Shown: positions 44,163 to 52,840, counted from the first letter of the stretch. The stretch: DNA of 64,000 nt from Rickettsia typhi (GCA_945861725.1 CAMAVJ010000002.1:62001-126000); one strand, 5' to 3'. Notes: generated from the letters alone by a model not told the origin. Translations and numbers: made by a program.

Positions 44163-45091
44163 AAAGAACTACTATAAGGGAGAGATTTGATGTAATTTTC
44201 CATAAACTCCCAGTCTGGTTCGCCTTGTGGAGTTTGTGGGAGTTTAATTTGCAAACTTTTTAACCTTTCTTGTGAAGCTTTTCTTCCGTAATGAAAACGA
44301 TATTGCTCTAAATTTAAAATGGTGGTTAAAAACATCGCAATAAATTTATTTAAAGGAAATTTAGGTTTTAATTTTTCCACATGATCGCTTGCGGAGAAAT
44401 CTTTTACTTGATAACTTGCATAGCCAAGAACAGCTGAGTCAACAGTAATGACATTACCATATTCTGTTTTGATATTATAAAAACCATCACAACCATTGTT
44501 TGTTGCCTTTGTTGTAATATATGGATATTTTCCACTTCCAGATTCTTGTAAAATTTTTACTGGCGTAGTTTTTGTGCCAACAACATCAAACAACTTCTCC
44601 TCAATTTTAAAACTCTTCCAATTTTTAATATCCAACTCAAATTTTTTATTAAGTAAGTTGTGGTGCAAAGGTTTTTTAATTTCTGTTTTATTGACATATT
44701 CGGGAATTTTATTAGGAATTTTGGTATTACCAAGCCTTTTTGGCGTTACCTGCCTACCATAAAGATATTTATATTTTTCTTGTTGTATAAGAAGTGTAAA
44801 ATACAACATTTCTTGTTTTGTAAAATCTTTTTTTGGTTTTAAAACAAGACAATTATCATCTATACAACAATCATAATCGTGATAAAATGCAGAACAAATT
44901 GCACCAGTATTTGCAACAGAAATTACATTTCTATAAAATGATTCAATATTATAAAATCCATACAAACCATTATTTTCTCCACTTGAGGAAATCAAGGGAG
45001 TTCCAAAATTACCTTCATTTTTTATTAAATTGCTTTTATCGTGATAACATCTTTGTCCATAATTTATATCAAAACAATCATTTAATATCAT
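44159..45091 (-). CDS. DNA specificity subunit (type I S / BcgIB-like)
   Basis: Recognises target DNA for the adjacent nuclease-methylase. Two target-recognition repeats are visible: GFYNIESFYRNVISV ... LKPKKDF in the first half and GFYNIKTEYGNVITV ... KLKPKFPLNK in the second. The C-terminal PDWEFMENYIKSLPYS stretch is typical of S proteins that partner fused BcgI-type enzymes. Length 310 is near BcgIB (about 340). It starts in an ATGA overlap with the enzyme gene. Confidence 0.85.
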   Translation of the reverse strand: MILNDCFDINYGQRCYHDKSNLIKNEGNFGTPLISSSGENNGLYGFYNIESFYRNVISVANTGAICSAFYHDYDCCIDDNCLVLKPKKDFTKQEMLYFTLLIQQEKYKYLYGRQVTPKRLGNTKIPNKIPEYVNKTEIKKPLHHNLLNKKFELDIKNWKSFKIEEKLFDVVGTKTTPVKILQESGSGKYPYITTKATNNGCDGFYNIKTEYGNVITVDSAVLGYASYQVKDFSASDHVEKLKPKFPLNKFIAMFLTTILNLEQYRFHYGRKASQERLKSLQIKLPQTPQGEPDWEFMENYIKSLPYSSSL

Positions 45092-46971
45092 AATTCATTC
45101 AAAAACTTAAACCCAGCAAAATTACGAATGGTTTTTATAAAGTCTGCTTCCGTTAATTTTGAATAATCAGTCTGCATATAAGCTTCTGCACACCATTCAT
45201 CGTTATAATTAACTTCTTTTTTCACACTTAAGCCATCAATTGCATCGTTATCTCTGTATGTTTTTAACCACTTTTCTTTAATTAAATTCCATTTCTTATT
45301 AAAATCCACCCTGCCTTTGTTTTTCTTTTTAATAAACCCATCGTCTTTAAAATATCCAAAAAATGTTTTTTTACTTGAATCATGTGGTTTACCAGTTTCA
45401 AAAACAACAATGCAAGTTGTTGCATTTACAGGGCTAAACAATTCATCTGGCATTGAGAAAACGGCTTTTAATGTATGCTTTTGAAAAAGCCTTTCTCTAA
45501 CAACTAAAGCCTTTTTATCACTTGATGTTGCACAGCTGGTTTGAACGATTGCCACACAAATTCCATTTGCTTGTATAATATCGCAAGCATTTTCTATAAA
45601 TTCAAGCTGCCCATCTTCATTTATGTCGTACGGTGGATTTAAAAAAGCAACATTGGGTTTTAAATTTGTTATTATTTTTTTATCTTCTTCAACAAAGCAA
45701 TTACCTTGATATATGTTTGACTTGCCATCACCTGCCATAATCATGTTTGTGCAAGCAAAACAAAACATATCAGACCTTAATTCCATTCCAATTAACTGCT
45801 CTTGTTTGATTTTTCTTTTTTGTTCGCTTGTTATTGCTTTTAATAACATATTTTGCATAGCAGAAACTAAAAAACCCCCAGTTCCACAGCAAGGATCAAA
45901 AACAACACTTGAAACATTTAACTCGGCGATCTCACAAAAAAATTCAGTAATATGTTGCGGAGTTAAGACTAAACCAGTTTTTTGATCAGATGGAGCGTAT
46001 CTAATAAATTCCTTATAAAATCTTCCAAGTACATCATAACCTTTTTCGCCGTGCTTTAACAATGGATATATTTCCTTTTCAAGATTATTATAAATTATAT
46101 CTCTTATGACATAATTATTCTTTTCCTCTTTTTCTTTGTTAGCTTTTATTTTTTCATTTATCGATAAAGAATAGCCAAGTATCTTGCGATATTCATGCAA
46201 GATTTTATTCCTTCTTTTTTCTTCAATGCTATTGCTTTCCAATACATTGTCTACCGCATCTATAATTTTTTCTGATAAATTTTTGGGGTTTGGGATTATT
46301 TTTTCTTCATCGTTTTTATCCTTTATTTTTAACTGAGAATATTCATTGTAAGATTTTTTAAATCCATCATTTTGCAATGCCAATAATATTGCACTCACAA
46401 GCGTGCATCGTTCATATTCTGGAATTGCATACGATTGAAACATATCATTTAATTCAATTGCAGTTCTTGTTATGTTTAAACTCTCTATTGCTATTGCATT
46501 TTCCTCATCTTTTGCTATTTTTATATAATCATATATCGATAGCAACTCTCTTGCATTTTGTTCTTCAAATATATTGCAATTTTTTTTAAAAAAGAAATTT
46601 GAAACCTTTAAATCTTTCTCATTTTGCCCACTTACAGCAATTGCAACTACATTAAAATTTATTTGCAAAAATCTTGCATAATGCAAAGCTCCATCAACGG
46701 CATAATCAATTGGCTTGTCTTTATTTAAAGTTTCGTGTTTTAAATTATCCGCCTTACATTCAATTATAATAATAAAATCAGGCAAATCATCAAAACTGAT
46801 AATAAATTCAGGAAATCCAATTTTTCCACTACCTTTTTTAGATGCTGTTGATAAAAGTTTTTTTACAATAGGATTCGCACTTTTTTGCTCTTCCATTTTT
46901 CTTATATTTTTGAAAAGTGGGTCACCTTTAAAGTGATTTCTAACAATATTTTCAGTTATTCTTTCATTCAT
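45088..46971 (-). CDS. fused restriction nuclease-adenine methyltransferase, BcgI-like
   Basis: 627 residues combining cleavage and N6-adenine methylation. An N-terminal PD-(D/E)xK nuclease is indicated by D65 and E71-C-K73 (PDFIIIIECKAD). A helical linker follows, then an HsdM-like domain with motif I FDPCCGTGG (358-366) and motif IV NPPY (445-448). Size and partner match BcgIA, the type IIB prototype that cuts on both sides of its site. No separate HsdR translocase exists. It starts in an ATGA overlap with the transposase stop, so translation is coupled. Confidence 0.85.
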   Translation of the reverse strand: MNERITENIVRNHFKGDPLFKNIRKMEEQKSANPIVKKLLSTASKKGSGKIGFPEFIISFDDLPDFIIIIECKADNLKHETLNKDKPIDYAVDGALHYARFLQINFNVVAIAVSGQNEKDLKVSNFFFKKNCNIFEEQNARELLSIYDYIKIAKDEENAIAIESLNITRTAIELNDMFQSYAIPEYERCTLVSAILLALQNDGFKKSYNEYSQLKIKDKNDEEKIIPNPKNLSEKIIDAVDNVLESNSIEEKRRNKILHEYRKILGYSLSINEKIKANKEKEEKNNYVIRDIIYNNLEKEIYPLLKHGEKGYDVLGRFYKEFIRYAPSDQKTGLVLTPQHITEFFCEIAELNVSSVVFDPCCGTGGFLVSAMQNMLLKAITSEQKRKIKQEQLIGMELRSDMFCFACTNMIMAGDGKSNIYQGNCFVEEDKKIITNLKPNVAFLNPPYDINEDGQLEFIENACDIIQANGICVAIVQTSCATSSDKKALVVRERLFQKHTLKAVFSMPDELFSPVNATTCIVVFETGKPHDSSKKTFFGYFKDDGFIKKKNKGRVDFNKKWNLIKEKWLKTYRDNDAIDGLSVKKEVNYNDEWCAEAYMQTDYSKLTEADFIKTIRNFAGFKFLNEL

Positions 46972-47903
46972 GCCCTCTTGTTACTAGTTAATTCAACATA
47001 TTTAAGCCTTCCATCAAAAGATGAAGTGAAAACATCAAACTTATTTTGTGAGTTGAGTTGCCTTTGATTATATCTAAAAGTCATATCATTCAAATAACGG
47101 TTTGTATGTTTTTTTGAAATCCAGTGATGTGTTCCATTTACTGTGCGTTTTACAATAGACCAAAACCCTTCAACTGTATTCGTATGAACTTTAAAAACAA
47201 CTCTTCCGTCAATGTCAAGTTCATTTTTTACATACTCATTTGCAGAGTGTTTTACGCTTTTATGCTTGTAATTATTGCGTAAATCATTATAAGCGTGGTA
47301 GCTATCCGTTACGATAACAGACTTTTCTTTTACATTTGAACCAATTTTAGGCAAAAGGTTTTCTTTATTTGCATTGTCTATAACGAAAGCCTTTGCTTGC
47401 TTGGTGTCTCTATTAACTAAACCAATAATGGCTGTTTTTTGCGATGTGAATTTTTTATCTTTGTGTTTGTTAGAATCCGAACCACCAACATAACACTCGT
47501 CAACTTCAACTGTCCCGCCAAACATATTTTGCTTTTGGCTTCCATTTAAAACCTCACGAAGTCTATGCAACATAAACCACGCAGATTTTTGGCTTATACC
47601 AAGTTCTTTACCAAGTTGATTGCTTGAAATTCCTTTTGCGGAGCAGGTTAAAAAGTAAATAGCCATAAACCACTTGTCAAGCCCAAGTTTTGAACCTTCA
47701 AACACAGTTCCAACTTTTATTGAAAACTTATTATTACATTTTGAGCATTTATAACGACCATCTTTTACAACACAAACTTTCTTATGATTACAATATACAC
47801 ACTGAACTTTACCATTAAATCTTTTTTCAATAAGGAATTTTTCACATTGTTTTTCTGTTCCAAATTTTTTTGTAAATTCCAAAATATTTTTAAACTCAAA
47901 CAT
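46968..47903 (-). CDS. IS1595 family transposase
   Basis: DD(N)E transposase of the ISXO2-like class. A zinc ribbon (C35-x2-C38, C53-x2-C56) precedes a helix-turn-helix-like region, then D135 (TVEVDECYVGG), D200 (VIVTDSYHAY) and N242/E245 (HTNTVEGFWSIVKR). The ATG at 47903 is chosen because AAGGA lies 6 bp upstream and a strong promoter is just before it; the frame extends 18 codons further without support. 311 residues, apparently intact. It is the first gene of the element's operon. Confidence 0.93.
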   Translation of the reverse strand: MFEFKNILEFTKKFGTEKQCEKFLIEKRFNGKVQCVYCNHKKVCVVKDGRYKCSKCNNKFSIKVGTVFEGSKLGLDKWFMAIYFLTCSAKGISSNQLGKELGISQKSAWFMLHRLREVLNGSQKQNMFGGTVEVDECYVGGSDSNKHKDKKFTSQKTAIIGLVNRDTKQAKAFVIDNANKENLLPKIGSNVKEKSVIVTDSYHAYNDLRNNYKHKSVKHSANEYVKNELDIDGRVVFKVHTNTVEGFWSIVKRTVNGTHHWISKKHTNRYLNDMTFRYNQRQLNSQNKFDVFTSSFDGRLKYVELTSNKRA

Positions 47904-47928
47904 ACATTCCTTATCATTTCTATACTTA

Positions 47929-47957
47929 ATTATATAATGCCGAATTGAAAAAGTCAA
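47929..47957 (-). promoter_or_regulatory. strong sigma70-type promoter of the transposase-restriction operon
   Basis: TTGACT (47957-47952), a 17-bp spacer and a perfect TATAAT (47934-47929) on the minus strand, about 25 bp upstream of the transposase ATG and just inside the right inverted repeat. It is carried within the element, so expression travels with it. Confidence 0.8.
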
Positions 47958-47963
47958 GAAAAA

Positions 47964-47986
47964 AGTGTCATCTTGGTATAATTACC
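47964..47986 (-). repeat. right terminal inverted repeat
   Basis: Reverse complement of the left repeat with one difference; followed by the TAAATTAG duplication. Confidence 0.92.
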
Positions 47987-47994
47987 TAAATTAG
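47987..47994. repeat. 8-bp target site duplication, right
   Basis: TAAATTAG, identical to 43096-43103. Confidence 0.9.
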
Positions 47995-48043
47995 AAAATA
48001 ATTCTTGACAAATAAATTTTCGCGTTTTTTAGAGGGGCAATGT

Positions 48044-48117
48044 TGGGGCGTGGCCAAGCGGTAAGGCAACGGTTTTTGGTGTCGTCATCGCAGGTTCGAA
48101 TCCTGCCGCCCCAACCA
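48044..48117 (+). tRNA. tRNA-Gln(UUG)
   Basis: 74 nt with encoded CCA. The acceptor stem is TGGGGCG / CGCCCCA. The D arm contains GGCCAAGCGGTAAGGC. The anticodon loop TTTTGGT gives TTG. The T arm is GCAGG TTCGAAT CCTGC. TTGACA at 48005-48010 lies upstream and outside the mobile element, so its promoter is intact. Confidence 0.96.
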
Positions 48118-48154
48118 AAAAACTTAAGCGTGAATGTAAATTAATTCAAGAAAT

Positions 48155-48355
48155 ATGGCAAAAAAAGGCGGAGTTGTTAATATCAAACTCGTTAGCACTG
48201 GTAAAAAAGCAGATGGAGAATTCACTGGGTACTTCTACGTTATCCAAAAAAATACTCGTAATATTACCGAAAAAATGGAATTCAGGAAATATGACCCTGT
48301 AATTCGTCAGCATGTAATATTTAAGGAGCAAAAACTCGTCTACAAAGCTTCATGA
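48155..48355 (+). CDS. rpmG: 50S ribosomal protein L33
   Basis: Large-subunit protein. [22 protein letters not shown] and the following basic C-terminus are the L33 core. At 66 residues it carries about ten extra residues between the first strand and the core compared with E. coli. It lacks the CxxC pair of the zinc-binding form. The stop overlaps the pyrH start (ATGA). Confidence 0.93.
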   Translation: MAKKGGVVNIKLVSTGKKADGEFTGYFYVIQKNTRNITEKMEFRKYDPVIRQHVIFKEQKLVYKAS

Positions 48356-49062
48356 AGTACAAACGCGTACTTTATAAAATCTCTGGCGAGGCTCTAATGG
48401 GCGATGGCTCATCAGGTTCGTACGATATTGTCACAATGAAATCTATTGCAAATGATATCAAAAATGCTCATTCAATGGGTGTTGAACTTTGCCTTGTTGT
48501 TGGTGGTGGAAATATTTACCGTGGTATTTACGGCGAAAAAATTGGTATGGAGCGTTCCGTAGCTGATTATATGGGCATGCTTGCAACTGTAATGAATGCA
48601 CTCGCTCTTCAAAATGTTTTGGAAAATATTGGTGTTGAAGCAAGGGTTCAATCCGCAATTCCAATAGCATCCGTTTGTGAACCATACATTCGCAGAAGGG
48701 CTATTCGCCACCTTGAAAAAGGTCGTGTTGTAATTTGTGCCGCTGGAACTGGAAACCCATTTTTTACAACTGATACCGCTGCAATTTTACGTGCGATGGA
48801 ACTCAACTGCGAGTGCCTAATCAAAGGTACAAGTGTTGATGGAATTTATTCTGAAGACCCGAAGAAATCCAAAACCGCAACGCGTTTTGAACATATAACA
48901 TATCAGGAACTCATTGAAAAGAACCTCAAAGTAATGGATATGTCCGCCGTTTCACTTGCACGAGACAACAAAATTCCAATCAAAGTCTTTTCAATAAATC
49001 AAGAAAACGCTCTTTCAAATATTCTTTCAAATAAAACAAGATACACACTCGTTTCTGAATAA
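48352..49062 (+). CDS. pyrH: uridylate kinase (UMP kinase)
   Basis: Hexameric amino-acid-kinase-fold enzyme converting UMP to [24 protein letters not shown], the [13 protein letters not shown] loop and the [13 protein letters not shown] block match PyrH. Length is 236. It usually pairs with tsf and frr; here it is coupled to rpmG. Confidence 0.95.
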   Translation: MKYKRVLYKISGEALMGDGSSGSYDIVTMKSIANDIKNAHSMGVELCLVVGGGNIYRGIYGEKIGMERSVADYMGMLATVMNALALQNVLENIGVEARVQSAIPIASVCEPYIRRRAIRHLEKGRVVICAAGTGNPFFTTDTAAILRAMELNCECLIKGTSVDGIYSEDPKKSKTATRFEHITYQELIEKNLKVMDMSAVSLARDNKIPIKVFSINQENALSNILSNKTRYTLVSE

Positions 49063-49088
49063 TCAATGCGAACAAAGCCGCATTTCAA

Positions 49089-49721
49089 TTATCGGATTTT
49101 CCTGTAAAAATGAACGGCTGGAGTTCCCCATGAAAATTGCATTTTTTGCGAACCAATGTGCTCGAAATTTGTTTGATCATCCATATAGCGAATGACATAA
49201 ATCACAATAGCATCCTTTTTCAAAAGTTGGAATTGAGTATCAAGGTACGCTTGGATTTCCTTGTCTTTTGTTGGGTGATTTGCAAAAATGACATCGGCGT
49301 TGGTGAAGTCGTAATTTAAAAAACTTTCGTTGATGAAATTGATTTTTTTTACAAGACCGATGCTCAATTTTGAAAGAATTTTTTTGTTTTCAAGGGATTT
49401 TTCGTATAATGGCTTCATAAACTCAATTCCGTTGATTTCCTCAAAAAGACCAAGTAATGAGCAGGAGATTGCGACATTCCCTATGCCGGAACCAAGGTCG
49501 TAAAAAACCTTTGCCTTTGCTGTATACTGCTTAACCCATTCATGAAACATCATTTCGCGTACGGTTGAAAAGAGAGTTTCTCCATAAAGTACGAGGTCAA
49601 TCATATGCCCAATTTTTTCGTCTTTTTTATGGAATTCTTTGGAATACTTACTTAAATCGTATCCATTTTGTTCTGAAAAAATTTCGTCAAATACATTTCT
49701 TGCTATCATTGGGTGCACCAT
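49089..49721 (-). CDS. class I SAM-dependent methyltransferase, DOT1-like
   Basis: The SAM-binding motif is FYDLGSGIGNVAISC (about residues 73-87), preceded by LYGETLFSTVREMMF and followed by NGIEF, an order also seen in DOT1-type lysine methyltransferases. The later FANHPTKDKEIQAYL sits where DOT1 proteins have a catalytic-loop NNF motif, but is not a match. The ATG at 49721 gives 210 residues and fits a promoter that starts transcription about 17 bp upstream. A role outside protein methylation is possible. Confidence 0.7.
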   Translation of the reverse strand: MVHPMIARNVFDEIFSEQNGYDLSKYSKEFHKKDEKIGHMIDLVLYGETLFSTVREMMFHEWVKQYTAKAKVFYDLGSGIGNVAISCSLLGLFEEINGIEFMKPLYEKSLENKKILSKLSIGLVKKINFINESFLNYDFTNADVIFANHPTKDKEIQAYLDTQFQLLKKDAIVIYVIRYMDDQTNFEHIGSQKMQFSWGTPAVHFYRKIR

Positions 49722-49744
49722 AGAATCTTTAAACAATAAGTAAC

Positions 49745-49773
49745 ATTTTAAAAACAGTGCTTTGTTATGTCAA
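49745..49773 (-). promoter_or_regulatory. consensus sigma70 promoter for the DOT1-like methyltransferase
   Basis: TTGACA (49773-49768), exactly 17 bp, TAAAAT (49750-49745) on the minus strand. It also favours the ATG at 49721 over the TTG at 49736. Confidence 0.75.
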
Positions 49774-49783
49774 GGAAAATGTG

Positions 49784-49847
49784 AAAATAAAAAAAATATC
49801 TTGTTATCGTGTGCTATCACAGTGGAACAAACTATTTTTTTTATTTT
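49784..49847 (-). repeat. dispersed hairpin element, copy B
   Basis: Inverted copy of 16977-17039. Reading the minus strand, the 25 bases spanning the loop and the inner end of the right stem match copy A at 20 positions without gaps, and both A/T-run flanks match. The right stem arm has two changes that weaken pairing. It lies after the fabD stop and may terminate fabD. Confidence 0.75.
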
Positions 49848-49886
49848 CCCCGTTTCATGATTTTGGGAATTATGGACTTTAGAATT

Positions 49887-50828
49887 TTAGCCAACGGTTT
49901 TAATAATATTTTCGATTGAAATGCACTCGCAGTCTGGGAGCATTTTCTTGGCGATATTAGTTAAAACGGATTTTGCACCGATTTCTATCACTCGTTCGAT
50001 ACCTTGTTCTTTGGCAAAATACATAGTTTCTCTCCAGCGAACATTTCCGTGAACTTGGGCGATTAGTAAATCCTTGATGATTTCTGGGTCATTTTCAGGC
50101 TTTGCTGTTATGTTGGCAATAACGCTTGGCTTGGGTGGTGAGATCTGGAGATCTTTAATTTTTCCTGCAAGGTTTTTTGCCGCGGATTCCATGAATGGTG
50201 AATGAAATGGTCCTGAAACTGGAAGTTTTATTACCCGTTTAATTCCAAGTTCTTTTGAATGAATTATCGCCCTATCGATAGCTTCAATTGATCCACTTAT
50301 AACAATCTGTTCGTCCGAGTTATCATTTGCAATTACTAAAACATCTCCGTTGCGAGTTTCTTTGATCAACCTTTGAACCGTCTCAATATCCGAACCAAGA
50401 ACTGCCGCCATTGAACCTTTCCCATTAGGGCAGGATTCCAGCATAAACTTTCCTCGATATTTTAAAATTTTTGCCGTTTCAGAAAGGCTAATTGCACCAG
50501 CTGCACACAGAGCTGAATATTCTCCGAGTGAATGACCAGCGACAAACGAAATTTTGGAAATATCAAGACCTTGTTCTTGTTGGAGGACTCTCAAAAGTGC
50601 GATTGATGTCACCATTAATGCCGGCTGGGTATTTGATGTGATTTTAAGTTCGTCCTCTGGTCCTTCAAAAATGATTTTTGAAAGATTAAACCCCAACGCT
50701 TCATCAACTTCTGCAAAAGTTTCACGTGCAATTTGAAAGTTTTCGTAAACTTCTTTGCCCATTCCAACATACTGCGAACCCTGACCAGGGAAGGTTAACA
50801 TCGTTTTTTTATCCATCATTTTTTCCAT
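49887..50828 (-). CDS. fabD: malonyl-CoA--ACP transacylase
   Basis: Loads malonate on ACP for fatty-acid synthesis. LTFPGQGSQYVGMG, the catalytic Ser in AGHSLGEYSAL, the later catalytic His in PVSGPFHSPFM, and VIEIGAKSVLTN are all present. The ATG at 50828, preceded by GAGG nine bases upstream, gives 313 residues. fabG is separate at 19785. Confidence 0.95.
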   Translation of the reverse strand: MEKMMDKKTMLTFPGQGSQYVGMGKEVYENFQIARETFAEVDEALGFNLSKIIFEGPEDELKITSNTQPALMVTSIALLRVLQQEQGLDISKISFVAGHSLGEYSALCAAGAISLSETAKILKYRGKFMLESCPNGKGSMAAVLGSDIETVQRLIKETRNGDVLVIANDNSDEQIVISGSIEAIDRAIIHSKELGIKRVIKLPVSGPFHSPFMESAAKNLAGKIKDLQISPPKPSVIANITAKPENDPEIIKDLLIAQVHGNVRWRETMYFAKEQGIERVIEIGAKSVLTNIAKKMLPDCECISIENIIKTVG

Positions 50829-50950
50829 TTTTAATACCTCACAATAGTAGAAAATATTTTTTTCAAGTGTTTTTCTCAAAAACTGGTAAAAAATACTTGA
50901 TTTATGAAAAATACACTATTAAGTTATAGTGAGTTACAGTTTTAAATTCT

Positions 50951-52153
50951 ATGGAGTACAGTAATAACGAAAAACATGCAGAGAGAAAAGTAAAAGAAGA
51001 CATACTGCAAAAAGCGAGGATTCTTAAAAGTGTAGAGAATGTTTTAAGTGAAATTCAAAAAATTAAACCTAGTGACAATGACAATGACAATACAGCCTAC
51101 TTTGAAGCTATTTATAAGAAGTACATAGGCACTTTCACTGCAGAGCACAAGACAGCGTTCAATAAATATTTTACTCAAAATCCTATTCAACTAGAACAAT
51201 TTAAAAAGTTTGCCACAACATGGGGACCTTGGAAGCGAGGGCTTGCCATTGGTGTTGGTGTTCTTGGACCTCTAGCAAGCATTGCAGCCATACTCGGTAG
51301 TGAGCATTCCACTTTATTTGATAATAACTTCACACCCACTGATAAAAACCTCGTAATAATATGTTCCATCCTCCTTGTTATTGCGTTAGTCATGGCTTTT
51401 ATTATTGCAAATAAAACACCAAATAAGAAGGAATTTCAGCAAATTCTTGAAGACGCAAAGGCGGGAGCGGAGGAGATCGTTAAGGATAACCCAGCAGATA
51501 AACCAATAGAAGAGAAAGACAAAAGCGAGAAAAAAGATGAAGAAAAAATGAAAAACGACAGCAATGATACTCAAACTCCACCTCAAACTCAGACTGTACC
51601 CACACAAACTCCACCTCAAACACAGACTGGCAGCAATGTTCAGAATGGTTTTGGTAATAGTGGTTGGGACAATGGACAGACTGAAAGGGCAAGATTGGAT
51701 AATCTTGAGTCAAAGGCAAGAATGGATCATCTTGCCTTTGAGTCAAAGGCAAGAATGGATAATCATGCGGCAATCGCAATCGCAAGATTGGATCGTCTTT
51801 CATGTTATAACAGGTGTTGCTATGGTTACTCAAATCAAAATTCAAAAAATAGAGGCATTTCTGATGATGAATATGATGATGATGATCTATCAACTGATGC
51901 TGGACACGATGATGACTCGAAGTCAATAAGTTCAAATGACCCACGACGGCTGGACACTAATAATATCAATGATAATACGTCAATTATTTCCGGTGCTGAG
52001 TTCACTGAGCGAAATCTGAAACAGTATAATAATCAACTGAAGAAGGCTCCAGCAAAACGAAAAGGAGACAAAGACAACCCATTTATCCGAGTCCCAATCA
52101 AACCCGGAGAGGAGACAATATTCCACGGACACGAAGTACCACCTCGTCGTTAA
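50951..52153 (+). CDS. membrane protein with Gln/Thr/Pro and acidic low-complexity regions, unknown
   Basis: 400 residues with no recognised family. The N-terminal 95 residues are charged and helical. Two hydrophobic helices follow (about 96-116 and 134-152). Then come a Lys/Glu linker, a TPPQTQT repeat tract (about 208-230), an imperfect repeat around ESKARMD (about 243-272), a short Cys cluster (RCCYGY) and an Asp-rich tract. The layout suggests a membrane-anchored protein with a long disordered tail facing one side; which side is not clear. It ends 12 bp from rsmI. Confidence 0.6.
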   Translation: MEYSNNEKHAERKVKEDILQKARILKSVENVLSEIQKIKPSDNDNDNTAYFEAIYKKYIGTFTAEHKTAFNKYFTQNPIQLEQFKKFATTWGPWKRGLAIGVGVLGPLASIAAILGSEHSTLFDNNFTPTDKNLVIICSILLVIALVMAFIIANKTPNKKEFQQILEDAKAGAEEIVKDNPADKPIEEKDKSEKKDEEKMKNDSNDTQTPPQTQTVPTQTPPQTQTGSNVQNGFGNSGWDNGQTERARLDNLESKARMDHLAFESKARMDNHAAIAIARLDRLSCYNRCCYGYSNQNSKNRGISDDEYDDDDLSTDAGHDDDSKSISSNDPRRLDTNNINDNTSIISGAEFTERNLKQYNNQLKKAPAKRKGDKDNPFIRVPIKPGEETIFHGHEVPPRR

Positions 52154-52165
52154 TAAGCACCGTTC

Positions 52166-52840
52166 TCAAATAATATCAACAAACGCAATAATTTCCCCCC
52201 GCTCCGCAAAAAGATGCTCCTCGGAAGAAATAATGCTAATACCCTGCGTTTCCTTTGTAACATTGTTTGCAATTTTCATTTCCCATTTTCGTTCAGATTT
52301 TGTGAGCTCTTCAACCAGTTTTGGCATATCGTGAGGAGCCACAAACAGCGCATATTGCCCTTTTTCTTTCATTTTTTTCATCGAATTTTTTTGATAAAAA
52401 CCCAAAAATGTTGTGTTTATAAGGTTCACGCCAAGGAGAGTCGCCCCTGCAACTAAAGCACAAGCACCCGGAACAACAAAAATTTCAACGCCCGCCTTTC
52501 GCACCATTTGAACGAGATCGTAGCCGGGGTCACAAACAAGCGGAGTTCCGGCATCGCTTACTAACGCAACGGAATTTTCCCGCGTAATGTTGAGAAAATG
52601 CGTCAATTTTCCTTTGTGAGCGTGTTCGTTGCAAATCAGCAATTGTTTTCTATCGATGCCATGAAATTGGAGTAGGGCGTTTGTTTTTCTGGTGTCTTCA
52701 CACAGAACAAATTCGGCTTCCTTAAGAACTTTTAACGCGTGAAGTGTTATATCGAGCTTGTTTCCAATTGGCGTTGAAACGATATAAAGCCCGTTTTTGA
52801 GTGGTATATTCAGGAGCTCGCTCGCTTTTTCGCTAATCAT
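52166..52840 (-). CDS. rsmI: 16S rRNA (cytidine-1402-2'-O)-methyltransferase
   Basis: Tetrapyrrole-methylase-fold enzyme. GLYIVSTPIGNKLDITLHAL, LCEDTRKT and ALVSDAGTPLVCDPG are RsmI signatures. At 224 residues it lacks the C-terminal extension of about 50 residues seen in E. coli RsmI, as some alphaproteobacterial forms do. The start overlaps the trpC stop (ATGA). Confidence 0.93.
   Translation of the reverse strand: MISEKASELLNIPLKNGLYIVSTPIGNKLDITLHALKVLKEAEFVLCEDTRKTNALLQFHGIDRKQLLICNEHAHKGKLTHFLNITRENSVALVSDAGTPLVCDPGYDLVQMVRKAGVEIFVVPGACALVAGATLLGVNLINTTFLGFYQKNSMKKMKEKGQYALFVAPHDMPKLVEELTKSERKWEMKIANNVTKETQGISIISSEEHLFAERGEIIAFVDII

Larger units (their letters stand above)
43104..47986. 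mobile_element. IS1595-type transporter element carrying a restriction-modification system and an ImmA-like protein
   Basis: A 4,883-bp unit bounded by 23-bp terminal inverted repeats (43104-43126 and 47964-47986, 22 of 23 matching, starting GGTAATTATACC) and an exact 8-bp duplication TAAATTAG on both sides. Eight-base duplications and a DD(N)E transposase with a zinc ribbon fit the IS1595 family, which is known to include members with passenger genes. Inside are immA-like and membrane-protein genes on the plus strand and a minus-strand operon of transposase, fused nuclease-methylase, specificity subunit and a 54-codon ORF. The perfect duplication and intact ORFs suggest a recent insertion. 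It lies between nuoL and tRNA-Gln. Confidence 0.92.

Noticed and set aside
44159..46971. Classical type I restriction system with a missing hsdR
   Set aside because: The methylase polypeptide already carries a nuclease motif at its N-terminus and is far longer than HsdM, so a fused BcgI-like enzyme explains it without loss.
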